A stretch of 64,000 bases of DNA from Mannheimia indoligenes (GTDB taxonomy: Bacteria > Pseudomonadota > Gammaproteobacteria > Enterobacterales > Pasteurellaceae), in NCBI RefSeq assembly GCF_036880405.1, contig NZ_JBAJJM010000007.1:1-64000 (forward strand), given 5' to 3'. The position numbers and the translations under genes are program-made. Positions 17,590 to 25,339 of the stretch are shown piece after piece. The notes beneath the pieces were generated by a model that was not told the DNA's origin, searched no databases, and saw nothing but the letters and a program-made list of their open reading frames with translations. Position 1 is the stretch's first letter. The number at the start of each line of letters is the position of its first letter.

Positions 17590-18084
17590 CTATATACCGT
17601 TTTTTAGAGACTTTTTATATTTATTAAATCGAATAAATCGTTCTTCTAACAAAACTGTTTTTCTACGGTATGTATCTACTCTTCTTATTAGAAATGGAAG
17701 CAAAGAACTAGATATGATAGATAGCCAAAATCTTAGTTTAAAAAGCTCTTCTACTGAAAATATCTTGCCTGTTAATTGAGAGAATTCATTATGATCATAA
17801 AGTAACAATGTGATGGATATCATTACTACTAAATATGAAGAAACATAAAAAGGAGATAATTTTAAGTACCTAACAATAACACTACCCGTTAATTGTATCT
17901 TATTGTCGATAATGAAAAATGTAAGAATACCTAAATGTAGTAAAATGACTAATGCCCCAAAAACTAATGGCATATTAAAATCATAAGACAATCCATAGAC
18001 AATGAGTAATATAGGAATAGCACTAATAAAATACAATATAGATAGAATTTGATTGCCAATCAAATTAAATTTTGAACTTGCCAT
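17590..18084 (-). CDS. Unknown four-helix membrane protein coupled to epmB
   Basis: A 164-aa protein that I do not recognise. It has four hydrophobic segments (about 11-31, 36-58, 73-95 and 108-130) and a basic C-terminal tail (RRVDTYRRK onward), suggesting a small inner-membrane protein with a cytosolic tail. Its ATG comes 1 nt after the epmB stop and its ribosome site AAAGGG lies within the epmB end, so translation is coupled to EpmB. Base composition is lower in G+C than its neighbours, hinting at later acquisition or weak constraint. No catalytic motif is visible. Confidence 0.7.
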   Translation of the reverse strand: MASSKFNLIGNQILSILYFISAIPILLIVYGLSYDFNMPLVFGALVILLHLGILTFFIIDNKIQLTGSVIVRYLKLSPFYVSSYLVVMISITLLLYDHNEFSQLTGKIFSVEELFKLRFWLSIISSSLLPFLIRRVDTYRRKTVLLEERFIRFNKYKKSLKNGI

Positions 18085-18085
18085 T

Positions 18086-19078
18086 TTACCCTTTCAATGT
18101 TTTATTCGGTTCTTTCGCTATTTCTCTTGCCAATTTGGGGACAAGGTAGCCCGATGTAATCTTTTGCAATTCTCGATAAATTTCAATCGCATTTTCATCT
18201 TCAATATAGAAATGGCTTGCTCCTGCAACTTTATCAAACAAGTGCAAGTAATAAGGCAAAATTCCATATTCAAAAAGTTTATCACTTAATGCTTTTAAGG
18301 TTTGAGCATTATCATTTACCTCTTTTAGCATTACCGATTGGTTCAACAATACAACGCCCACTTTTTTAAGTTGAGCCATTTTTTCAGCAAAAACATCATC
18401 AATTTCATTTGCGTGGTTAATATGAGTAACCAACACAACATTCAAACGAGATTGTGATAACCGTTCACATAATTCTGGTGTAATTCGATTTGGAATCACT
18501 ACAGGAAGGCGTGAATGAATACGCAATGTTTTGATATGTGGAATTTGCTCTAGCTTATCTAATAACCAATCCAATTCCTGATCTTTTGCCATTAACGGAT
18601 CGCCACCTGAAAAAATAACCTCTTCCAATTCAGTATGCTGTTCAATATAGTCTAAACTTTCTTGCCATACCGTTTTTCCACTTTTTACTTCATTATACGG
18701 AAAGTGTCGGCGGAAACAGTATCGACAATTAATGGCACAACTGTTTTTTACCATAAATAACAAACGGTTATGATACTTATGCAGAATATTCGGAGCGGGG
18801 CTTTGCTGTTCTTCTAACGGATCGGCAACAAATCCTTCTTGCTCAATGAATTCCTGTTGCACAGACATTGCTTGTAGGAAAAGCGGATCTTTGGGATTAC
18901 CCTTTTCCATTTTTTCAGCAAAGGCTCTCGGCACTCGGAGGGCAAATAATTTGCGAGCAGCAATATCCGCCTCAAAATCGGTTGGATTGAGTTTGAGAAA
19001 TTGCAGTAAGTCGATAGGATTATTAAAGGCTTGAGCAAGTTCAGTCAGCCAAAGTGGTTTGATTTGAATTGGTTGCAT
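18086..19078 (-). CDS. epmB: EF-P beta-lysylation protein EpmB (radical SAM lysine 2,3-aminomutase)
   Basis: A 330-aa radical SAM enzyme (E. coli EpmB 342 aa). The iron-sulfur ligands are C114, C118 and C121 in CAINCRYC, followed by RRHFPY, the EpmB/KamA signature. It converts (S)-alpha-lysine to (R)-beta-lysine, which EpmA attaches to a lysine of EF-P. The target gene efp is in the same neighbourhood at 19.8 kb on the other strand; epmA is not in the window. The protein lacks the long C-terminal part of clostridial lysine aminomutase, as expected for EpmB. Confidence 0.95.
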   Translation of the reverse strand: MQPIQIKPLWLTELAQAFNNPIDLLQFLKLNPTDFEADIAARKLFALRVPRAFAEKMEKGNPKDPLFLQAMSVQQEFIEQEGFVADPLEEQQSPAPNILHKYHNRLLFMVKNSCAINCRYCFRRHFPYNEVKSGKTVWQESLDYIEQHTELEEVIFSGGDPLMAKDQELDWLLDKLEQIPHIKTLRIHSRLPVVIPNRITPELCERLSQSRLNVVLVTHINHANEIDDVFAEKMAQLKKVGVVLLNQSVMLKEVNDNAQTLKALSDKLFEYGILPYYLHLFDKVAGASHFYIEDENAIEIYRELQKITSGYLVPKLAREIAKEPNKTLKG

Positions 19079-19089
19079 AAAAACAAAAA

Positions 19090-19112
19090 GCCCTCGCCAA
19101 AAATGGGAGGGC
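19090..19112 (-). terminator. Terminator of the glycine-zipper protein gene
   Basis: GCCCTC / GAGGGC stem (19090-19095 with 19107-19112), read on the minus strand and followed by TTTTTG. It separates the exported-protein gene from epmB. Confidence 0.75.
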
Positions 19113-19123
19113 GAATAGAAAAA

Positions 19124-19663
19124 TTAAGGGATTAAATTACATTGCAATGGTGTGCCGTTCGGGTTCACCATCACTACAGGCGAGGTTTGCACGCCCTGTG
19201 CAGCAATTAAATATTGCACGCCCGAGATACAATAACGGCGATAACCGTCAGTTTTCTCAACCAAGAATGGATCAATTTGACCACCAATGCTCTTAAATTC
19301 TGCAATAGCCCCATTTGCAACATTTTGAGCAGAATTAACCGCTTGTTGTGCATTTGCATCAGCAGGTTGGTTTGCGTGAGCATTTGATGACATCATATCG
19401 CCTAAAATATAACCTGCCGCTGCCCCCATTGCAACATTTGCCATTGTGCTACCTTGACGCACTTGTGGCTGAGCCGTTGCATTATTTGGTGTATTGGCAA
19501 AAGTTGCATCTCTTTGCTGCTGAGTTGGTTGTTTAGCTACCGGTTTAGTTGCAACAGCTTTCGAAGAACTTACTGAACGGAAACTACCTCCGCCTCGTTT
19601 TGCCTCCGCAACTGTTGCTACAGAAACCGCTAAAATGGCAGAAAGAGTAATTAATTTTTTCAT
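19124..19663 (-). CDS. Exported protein with glycine-zipper-like segment, function unknown
   Basis: A 179-aa protein from the second of two close ATGs; AAGGA is 6 nt before it but directly abuts the first ATG (19669). A signal peptide (MKKLITLSAILAVSVATVAEA) is followed by a low-complexity Ser/Gln/Ala-rich stretch, then MANVAMGAAAGYILGDMM (from about residue 74), which resembles a glycine-zipper membrane helix. The C-terminal 60 residues contain two cysteines (YRRYCISGVQYL and PLQCNLIP) that could form a disulfide in the periplasm. No family function is known to me. Confidence 0.7.
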   Translation of the reverse strand: MKKLITLSAILAVSVATVAEAKRGGGSFRSVSSSKAVATKPVAKQPTQQQRDATFANTPNNATAQPQVRQGSTMANVAMGAAAGYILGDMMSSNAHANQPADANAQQAVNSAQNVANGAIAEFKSIGGQIDPFLVEKTDGYRRYCISGVQYLIAAQGVQTSPVVMVNPNGTPLQCNLIP

Positions 19664-19830
19664 TCGCATTCCTTGTTGAGTGTTGTTATAAAAATTATAG
19701 CAAAAAATTTTAGAGATCTTTCGCTAATTTTGTGAATTTAGGTTATTATATGGCTCTTTTTGACAAACCCAATAGGGTTAGGTTCAAAATGTGTTAATTT
19801 ATTGTTATTTTTTGAATAATTGAGGAAATA

Positions 19831-20397
19831 ATGGCTAGTTACAGCACTAACGACTTTAAAAAAGGTTTAAAATTTATCCAAGATGGTGAACCTTGTGTAA
19901 TCGTTGAAAACGAATTCGTAAAACCGGGTAAAGGTCAAGCATTTACACGTACTAAAATCCGTAAATTAATTTCCGGTAAAGTATTAGAGATCAACTTCAA
20001 ATCAGGTACTTCTGTTGAAGCAGCTGATGTTGTTGATGCTAACTACAACTACTCTTACAGCGATGGCGATTTCTGGTACTTTATGCACCCGGAAACATTT
20101 GAGCAAATCTCTGTAGATGAGAAAGCATTAGGCGACAACGTAAAATGGTTGGTTGATAATGCTGAATGTATCGTAACGTTATGGAATGGTGCAGCAATCG
20201 CAGTTACCCCACCAAACTTTGTTGAGTTAGAAATTGTTGAAACTGACCCGGGTTTAAAAGGTGATACAGCAGGTACAGGCGGTAAACCGGCAACATTAAG
20301 TACAGGTGCAGTTGTGAGCGTACCATTATTCGTACAAATCGGCGAAGTAATCAAAGTAGATACTCGCTCTGGTGAATATGTTTCTCGTGTGAAATAA
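19831..20397 (+). CDS. efp: Elongation factor P
   Basis: A 188-aa protein, the standard EF-P length, with three beta-barrel domains (KOW-like N-terminal, OB, C-terminal OB). EF-P relieves stalling at polyproline. The modification site is K34 in VKPGKGQAF, the residue beta-lysylated by EpmA/EpmB; epmB is close by. GAGG lies before the ATG. Upstream, TTGACA (19760-19765) is a perfect -35 element, with a poor -10 (TTCAAA) 17 nt later. An inverted USS follows the gene. Confidence 0.97.
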   Translation: MASYSTNDFKKGLKFIQDGEPCVIVENEFVKPGKGQAFTRTKIRKLISGKVLEINFKSGTSVEAADVVDANYNYSYSDGDFWYFMHPETFEQISVDEKALGDNVKWLVDNAECIVTLWNGAAIAVTPPNFVELEIVETDPGLKGDTAGTGGKPATLSTGAVVSVPLFVQIGEVIKVDTRSGEYVSRVK

Positions 20398-20410
20398 TTT
20401 ATCTCTCTAT

Positions 20411-20455
20411 ACAAGCGGTCATTTTTGGTAAATTTTTTGCAAGAAACGACCGCTT
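20411..20455. terminator. Inverted USS pair downstream of efp
   Basis: AAGCGGTC (20413-20420) pairs with GACCGCTT (20448-20455). The left copy has the 16-nt spacer and a TTTGCAAG tail inside the loop. It lies between efp (+) and a convergent LysR gene (-); the 8-bp stem and long loop make it a weak terminator. Confidence 0.55.
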
Positions 20456-20464
20456 ACTTTTTAA

Positions 20465-21355
20465 CTATCCTCTCAACACCTCAATCAACGCTTTGAGCAA
20501 GGGGGAATTTTGACAGCGGTCGGGGTAATAGAGATGGTAGCCTTCATAATGCATTGTCCAATCGGTTAAAATCGGCACTAATTTACCGCTTTCCAACTCT
20601 GCTTGAATGCTGTTTTGCGGACACCAAAGAATGCCTAAGTCTTGTAAAGCATAGTATTGCAGCAAAAAACCATTATTTGAGGTAAGTTTTCCCTGTGGTT
20701 GCACTTTAACGATTTTTTGGGTAAGCGGGTCTCGAAATTCCCACGCCAAAATGCCACCCAGTGTGGCAAGCCGATGCTTTAGACAAGCGTGTTCCGTTAA
20801 ATCAAATGGCGTTTTCGGTGTGCCATTCTGTGCTAAATAGTTGGGGCTGGCGGCGGTTACCATCGTTAAATCAGGAGAAATGCGTAACGCAATCATATCT
20901 TTTGCTACATCTGCTCCCAATCTAATCCCGGCATCAAAACGCTCTGCGACAATATCCACAAAACGATCTTCCGCCACCAGTTCCAACGCTACTTCAGGAT
21001 AACGTTTGGCAAACTCGGCAAATTTATCCGCCAGTACATCTCGGAAAACGTGTTCGTTGCCGTTAATCCTCAGTACGCCTTTTAACGCATTGCGAAACTC
21101 GCTCAACCCATTAATTTCTTGGTCTATCTCATCAAACAACGGTAACAAACGTTGATATAACTGCTCCCCAGCCTCAGTATTTGAAATACTGCGTGTAGTA
21201 CGGTGAAATAGCTTAATTTGCAACCGATCTTCAATCCCTCTAATACTGTGCGATAACGCTGATTGCGATACCCCCATCTGTGCAGCCGCTTTGGTAAAAC
21301 TGCCCGTTTGTGCCACTATCAAAAAGGCTCTTAAATCGTTAAGGTTTTCTTTCAT
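20465..21355 (-). CDS. LysR-family transcriptional regulator
   Basis: A 296-aa LysR protein: winged helix-turn-helix at about residues 1-60 (SFTKAAAQMGVSQSALSHSIRGIEDRL) and an effector-binding domain from about 90. It is divergent from the NmrA-like gene with a 111-nt shared promoter region, the classic layout for a LysR regulator and its target. The intergenic DNA holds TATACT as a probable -10 for the target gene. The inducer is unknown; the target looks like a redox or stress NAD(P)-binding protein. Confidence 0.9.
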   Translation of the reverse strand: MKENLNDLRAFLIVAQTGSFTKAAAQMGVSQSALSHSIRGIEDRLQIKLFHRTTRSISNTEAGEQLYQRLLPLFDEIDQEINGLSEFRNALKGVLRINGNEHVFRDVLADKFAEFAKRYPEVALELVAEDRFVDIVAERFDAGIRLGADVAKDMIALRISPDLTMVTAASPNYLAQNGTPKTPFDLTEHACLKHRLATLGGILAWEFRDPLTQKIVKVQPQGKLTSNNGFLLQYYALQDLGILWCPQNSIQAELESGKLVPILTDWTMHYEGYHLYYPDRCQNSPLLKALIEVLRG

Positions 21356-21466
21356 TAAACCACCTTATTAATGAATTTTTCTCATTACTTTAAGCAATTT
21401 TACCCTACTAATCAAATGCAATCTACCTTGTTATACTGACATCAACAACTGAGCGGAGAACAAATT

Positions 21467-22042
21467 ATGAAACAGATCTTAATTTTAGGAGCAAGCGGTA
21501 GCCTTGCTACAACAGTTATTCCTGAACTACTTCAAGATGGTAACGTACAATTAACTCTTTTTACCCGTCGTCCACAGTCGGTAGCGAAATTTGAAAGTGA
21601 ACGAGTCAAAATCGTGCAAGGCGATGTGTTGGATTTGGCAAGCCTACAACAAGCAATGCAAGGCGTTAATGCGGTTTACGCCGGACTTGCAGGCAACTTA
21701 AAAGCGATGGCGGAAAATGTTGTAAAAGCAATGAATAATGCTCAGGTGAAACGCTTAGTCTGGATTAGCTCAATGGGGATTTACGGCGAAACCGGTGAAG
21801 ATCACGGAGCAATTTTAGAACCTTACCGCCAATCGGCAGCAGTCATTGAAACCAGCAAGTTAGATTATACCATTGTCCGCCCTGGCTGGTTTACCAACGA
21901 TTCAAAAGTGCAATATCAACTGACTCACAAAGGGGAACCCTTTAAAGGACATAGCGTTTCCCGCAAATCTATTGCTGATTTTGTCGCTAAAATTTTGCGT
22001 GAATACAGTGAGATCCGTGAAAGTGTTGGCATTGCGGCTTAA
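21467..22042 (+). CDS. NAD(P)-binding protein, NmrA/atypical SDR family
   Basis: A 191-aa Rossmann protein. The dinucleotide loop is ILGASGSLATT (about residues 6-15) and the strand-2 end TLFTRRPQS suggests NADP preference through the two arginines. WISSMGIYGE holds the serine/tyrosine region of extended SDRs. It is shorter than full NmrA or SDR enzymes and may act as a redox sensor or small reductase. GGAG precedes the ATG. It forms a pair with the NTF2-like gene 51 nt downstream, divergent from a LysR regulator. Confidence 0.82.
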   Translation: MKQILILGASGSLATTVIPELLQDGNVQLTLFTRRPQSVAKFESERVKIVQGDVLDLASLQQAMQGVNAVYAGLAGNLKAMAENVVKAMNNAQVKRLVWISSMGIYGETGEDHGAILEPYRQSAAVIETSKLDYTIVRPGWFTNDSKVQYQLTHKGEPFKGHSVSRKSIADFVAKILREYSEIRESVGIAA

Positions 22043-22093
22043 CAATCGGTTAAAAACAAAATAAAATTTGCAAAAATCAGAAGGAAAAACACA

Positions 22094-22534
22094 ATGAATC
22101 AACAACAAATTCAAGATCGTTTAGCACTGAAAGACTTAGTGGACACGTTCTCTAATCTTGCCGATGAGAAAAAAGTTGCCGAGCAAATGCTTCTTTTCAC
22201 TAAAGATGCCATTGTCAATACTTATATAGGCGGCAAATTAGTGTTTGAAATGGCAGGAGTTGCTCAAATCGAAGAGGTCTTTACTACCTTTTTAACGCCA
22301 TTTCACAGTGTTTATCATCTAAACGGTCAGCACACTGTTACCCTTGTTGATGAAAATAACGCCACTGCGATTAACTATTGTGCGGTGAAACTAATTGAAA
22401 CCAAAGACGGCAAAGAAATCTTACACGACCATAGCGTGCGTTACGCCGACACTTATGTAAAACAAGATGGAAAATGGTTGATTGCTAAACGGATTGCGAA
22501 TTTTATGATTAGCGAGACTCGAGAAATTGGCTAA
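22094..22534 (+). CDS. NTF2-like/SnoaL-type protein
   Basis: A 146-aa protein with the cone-shaped NTF2 fold pattern: an N-terminal helix pair (QQIQDRLALKDLVDTFSNLADEKK), a central VYHLNGQHTVTLVDENNATAINYCAVKLIE sheet region and a C-terminal strand ending KRIANFMISE. SnoaL_4-type proteins are isomerases, dehydratases or binding proteins of small molecules. AAGGAAAA precedes the ATG. The pair with the NmrA-like gene suggests a common substrate, but none can be named. Confidence 0.78.
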   Translation: MNQQQIQDRLALKDLVDTFSNLADEKKVAEQMLLFTKDAIVNTYIGGKLVFEMAGVAQIEEVFTTFLTPFHSVYHLNGQHTVTLVDENNATAINYCAVKLIETKDGKEILHDHSVRYADTYVKQDGKWLIAKRIANFMISETREIG

Positions 22535-22543
22535 ACAGCGATA

Positions 22544-22576
22544 ACAAGCGGTTAAAAAAGGCGAAAAATTTGCAAA
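22544..22576 (+). repeat. DNA uptake signal sequence with TTTGCAAA tail
   Basis: Exact core ACAAGCGGT at 22544-22552, 16-nt spacer, TTTGCAAA at 22569-22576, immediately before the terminator hairpin. Confidence 0.85.
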
Positions 22577-22580
22577 TTAA

Positions 22581-22615
22581 AAGGGTTGTTTCCTAATTAA
22601 TTGGAAACAACCCTT
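22581..22615. terminator. Bidirectional terminator
   Basis: AAGGGTTGTTTCC (22581-22593) pairs over 13 bp with 22603-22615 around a 9-nt loop, between the NTF2-like gene (+) and sspB (-). Confidence 0.85.
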
Positions 22616-22624
22616 CAATTATTT

Positions 22625-23029
22625 TTATTTCACTAATTTTAGTGTAGATGCCTTTTTTAATTTAGGTTTTGAGGGTTGCTCCGGTTTAGTGCGGGTGTGA
22701 TAAGCCTCAACATTATAATACTCTTCCTCTTGGAACATAATGCCATCGCCTGTTTCTTGAGCATAGATAGCTTCCATTGCACCAAAAGGAATATGAATAT
22801 CTCTTAACATTCCCTGAAAACGAGCACTAAAACCAATATATTCATCAGTCGCCACATATTGCCCGATTGAACGTGAGGAAATATTTAAAATAATTTTCCC
22901 TTCTTTGACGAATTCAACAGGCACATCAACATCTGGATATTCTGCATTTACCAATAAATAGGGCGTGTTATCGTTATCAATAATCCAGTTGTAATAGGCG
23001 TTATAAAGATAAGGTCTTAACGGTTTCAT
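22625..23029 (-). CDS. sspB: ClpXP protease specificity-enhancing factor SspB
   Basis: A 134-aa adaptor that carries ssrA-tagged proteins (products of tmRNA rescue) to ClpXP. The substrate-binding domain occupies about residues 1-110 (PYLLVNAEYPDVDVPVEFVKEGKI). The flexible tail ends LKKASTLKLVK, the XB motif that docks on the ClpX N-domain. Its ATG overlaps the sspA stop by one base (TAATG), so the two are co-translated. The linkage of a trans-translation factor with arfA at the window start is coincidental in position. Confidence 0.95.
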   Translation of the reverse strand: MKPLRPYLYNAYYNWIIDNDNTPYLLVNAEYPDVDVPVEFVKEGKIILNISSRSIGQYVATDEYIGFSARFQGMLRDIHIPFGAMEAIYAQETGDGIMFQEEEYYNVEAYHTRTKPEQPSKPKLKKASTLKLVK

Positions 23030-23673
23030 TAATCTTTATCGTCCATTAAATGCTTTGGAGCTTCGCCGCCAACAGATTGAATAAAACTATCACGCTGGAA
23101 CACTCTAGTCATATAAGTATTGATTGGTTTTGCAGTTGCACCCGTAAATTTCACGCCTAATAATTGCATACGCCATAATAATGGAGCGATATAGCAATCA
23201 ACAAGACTGAAATCATCACTCATAAAATAAGGTTTAGCGGCAAAAACAGGAGCTAATGCTAAAATATCTTCTTTTAGCTGTGCTAATGCTTTTTTACCTT
23301 CTACTGACTCAGGATCTTTGTTTACTAAGTCAATTTGTGCATACCAATCTTGTTCGATACGATAGATATTCAAACGGCACTGACCACGAGATACAGGGTA
23401 AACAGGCATTAATGGTGGGTGTGGAAAACGCTCATCTAAATATTCCATAATGATGCGAGGGTTAAATAATACCAACTCACGATCAACTAGGGTTGGAATA
23501 TTACCATAAGAGTTCAATTCCAATAAATCTTCAGAAATACTACCTAGCATAACGTTCTCAATTTCATAAGGAACACCTTTTTCCGCTAATACGATACGCA
23601 CTTGATGGCTGTAAATATCATTTTTATCCGAAAAAAGAGTCATTACTGAACGTTTATTTATACTACTCGTCAT
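23029..23673 (-). CDS. sspA: Stringent starvation protein A (RNA polymerase-associated)
   Basis: A 214-aa GST-fold protein that binds RNA polymerase and affects stationary-phase and acid responses. The thioredoxin-like domain starts VMTLFSDKNDIYSHQVRIVLAEKG, the C-terminal helical domain holds DFSLVDCYIAPLLWRM. The start at 23673 is favoured by GGAG 7 nt upstream; an internal Met at 23643 matches the more usual N-terminus and cannot be excluded. Divergent from purE. Confidence 0.93.
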   Translation of the reverse strand: MTSSINKRSVMTLFSDKNDIYSHQVRIVLAEKGVPYEIENVMLGSISEDLLELNSYGNIPTLVDRELVLFNPRIIMEYLDERFPHPPLMPVYPVSRGQCRLNIYRIEQDWYAQIDLVNKDPESVEGKKALAQLKEDILALAPVFAAKPYFMSDDFSLVDCYIAPLLWRMQLLGVKFTGATAKPINTYMTRVFQRDSFIQSVGGEAPKHLMDDKD

Positions 23674-23778
23674 TTATATCTCCGATGATTAAAGTTACAA
23701 AAAATAAAATTGGTCGTTGATTATATCATATTTTGAACAGCAGATAATAGCCCTAAAATTTGTCTTTATTATATTAAA

Positions 23779-23807
23779 TTGCTAAGCAAACGTTTGCTTT
23801 ATATGGT
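23779..23807 (+). promoter_or_regulatory. purE promoter with embedded PurR operator
   Basis: AAGCAAACGTTTGCTT (23784-23799) is a perfect 16-bp palindrome matching the PurR consensus ACGCAAACGTTTGCGT in its core. It lies between a -35-like TTGCTA (23779-23784) and -10-like TATGGT (23802-23807) with a 17-nt spacer, so bound PurR would block RNA polymerase. Confidence 0.88.
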
Positions 23808-23847
23808 ATCATCACGGCGTTTTACATTATCAGAATAAGGATTTAAA

Positions 23848-24345
23848 ATGTCGAAGAAAGCCGAAATTGCCATTGTTATGGGTTCAAAAAGTGATTGGGT
23901 TACGATGTCTGAAGCCACTCAAATGCTAGACCAATTTGGTTTAAGCTATCACGTTGAAGTAGTCTCTGCTCATCGCACACCGGATAAACTTTTTTCCTTT
24001 GCAGAAAATGCACAAGCAAACGGCTACAAAGTCATTATTGCCGGTGCAGGCGGAGCAGCCCATCTACCCGGTATGATTGCAGCTAAAACCATTGTGCCAG
24101 TGCTAGGTGTACCGGTTAAAAGCTCAATGTTAAGCGGTGTCGATAGCCTCTATTCTATCGTGCAAATGCCGAAAGGTATTCCTGTTGGCACACTTGCCAT
24201 TGGTCCTGCCGGTGCAGCAAATGCCGGCTTATTAGCGGCACAAATTTTAGCTGCTTTCAATCCTGAGATTGCGGAAAAATTACATCACTTCCGCCAAACA
24301 CAAACTCAAATGGTGTTAGATAACCCAGATCCGCGTATTGAATAA
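23848..24345 (+). CDS. purE: N5-carboxyaminoimidazole ribonucleotide mutase
   Basis: A 165-aa class I PurE, converting N5-CAIR to CAIR in purine synthesis. The conserved loops are MGSKSDW (about 11-17), SAHRTPD (about 40-46) and AGAGGAAHLPGMIA (about 66-79), which hold the active-site serine, histidine and glycine-rich phosphate loop. AAGG lies 9 nt before the ATG. It is the first gene of a purE-asparaginase-purK unit and has a PurR operator upstream. Confidence 0.96.
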   Translation: MSKKAEIAIVMGSKSDWVTMSEATQMLDQFGLSYHVEVVSAHRTPDKLFSFAENAQANGYKVIIAGAGGAAHLPGMIAAKTIVPVLGVPVKSSMLSGVDSLYSIVQMPKGIPVGTLAIGPAGAANAGLLAAQILAAFNPEIAEKLHHFRQTQTQMVLDNPDPRIE

Positions 24346-24358
24346 TCACGTTTTACAG

Positions 24359-25324
24359 ATGTCTAAAAAATTATTAATTATCCATACAGGTGGGACTATT
24401 TCAATGAAAGAAGGAGAAGACGGCAAAGTCTCTCCTTCTGTTGAAAATCCACTGCTAAATGCGTTAGAACGCTTAAATCACCCTGCAAAATTGGTGCAAG
24501 AATCCTTATTTAATATTCCCTCTCCACATATCAATATTGAACATTGGGAGCAGCTAAAAACTCGTATAGAGAAAGCCGTAACCGAAGAAAATATTGATGG
24601 TATTGTCATTACACACGGCACAGATACCTTAGAAGAAACCTCTTATTTCCTCGATTTAGCCTTAAATGTAAATGTCCCAATTGCTATCACAGGGGCAATG
24701 CGTTCGAGTAACGAATTAGGAGCTGATGGCTTAATCAACCTACAAAGTGCGATTTTAGTTGCCCTAAATGAAGAAAGCCGAGATAAGGGCGTTCTGGTGG
24801 TAATGAATGATGAAATCCATAATGCCAAATTTGTAACCAAAACCCATACGACCAATGTTGCCACTTTCCAAACGCCAACATTTGGACCTTGTGGCTTGGT
24901 CACGAAAGAATCGGTAATTTTTTTCCAAAAATTGACCGCTTACGAACGTTTTCCTCTTAATCAACTCACTAAAACGAACGTTCAATTGCTCAAAGCCTAT
25001 GCAGGAATGGATAGTTTCTTACTTGAGAAACTCGCCGAGAGTCGTTGTGATGGCGTAGTGATTGAGGCACTCGGTGCAGGCAATTTGCCCCCAAGCTGTC
25101 TTGATGGTGTAGCCGCTTTAGTAAAAGCAAATATTCCTGTTGTTATTGTTTCCCGTGCTTTCAACGGCATTACTCAAGATGTGTATGATTATATAGGCGG
25201 TGGAAAGCAGCTCAAGCAGCAAGGCATTATTTTTACCAAAGGTTTAAGCGGACAAAAAGCCCGCATTAAATTGATGGTATTACTCAACCAACAACTAGAC
25301 AAACCTCTATCAGATTATTTCTAA
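24359..25324 (+). CDS. ansA: Type I (cytosolic) L-asparaginase
   Basis: A 321-aa asparaginase without a signal peptide. The nucleophile threonine is T13 in IHTGGTISM, and the second catalytic motif HGTDTLEET lies near residue 90, with its Thr-Asp pair. It hydrolyses L-Asn to Asp and ammonia. The ATG at 24359 is chosen from the conserved N-terminus MSKKLLIIHTGGT; an upstream in-frame TTG at 24338 overlaps purE and lacks a ribosome site. No clear SD is present, so it may rely on coupling to purE (stop 13 nt upstream). A USS at 24933-24941 encodes LTAY. Confidence 0.9.
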   Translation: MSKKLLIIHTGGTISMKEGEDGKVSPSVENPLLNALERLNHPAKLVQESLFNIPSPHINIEHWEQLKTRIEKAVTEENIDGIVITHGTDTLEETSYFLDLALNVNVPIAITGAMRSSNELGADGLINLQSAILVALNEESRDKGVLVVMNDEIHNAKFVTKTHTTNVATFQTPTFGPCGLVTKESVIFFQKLTAYERFPLNQLTKTNVQLLKAYAGMDSFLLEKLAESRCDGVVIEALGAGNLPPSCLDGVAALVKANIPVVIVSRAFNGITQDVYDYIGGGKQLKQQGIIFTKGLSGQKARIKLMVLLNQQLDKPLSDYF

Positions 25325-25339
25325 ATTCGAGAACATTAT

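Noticed and set aside
20055..20414. A 119-aa minus-strand frame opposite efp
   Set aside because: Antisense to conserved EF-P domains II and III; no homology pattern recognised.
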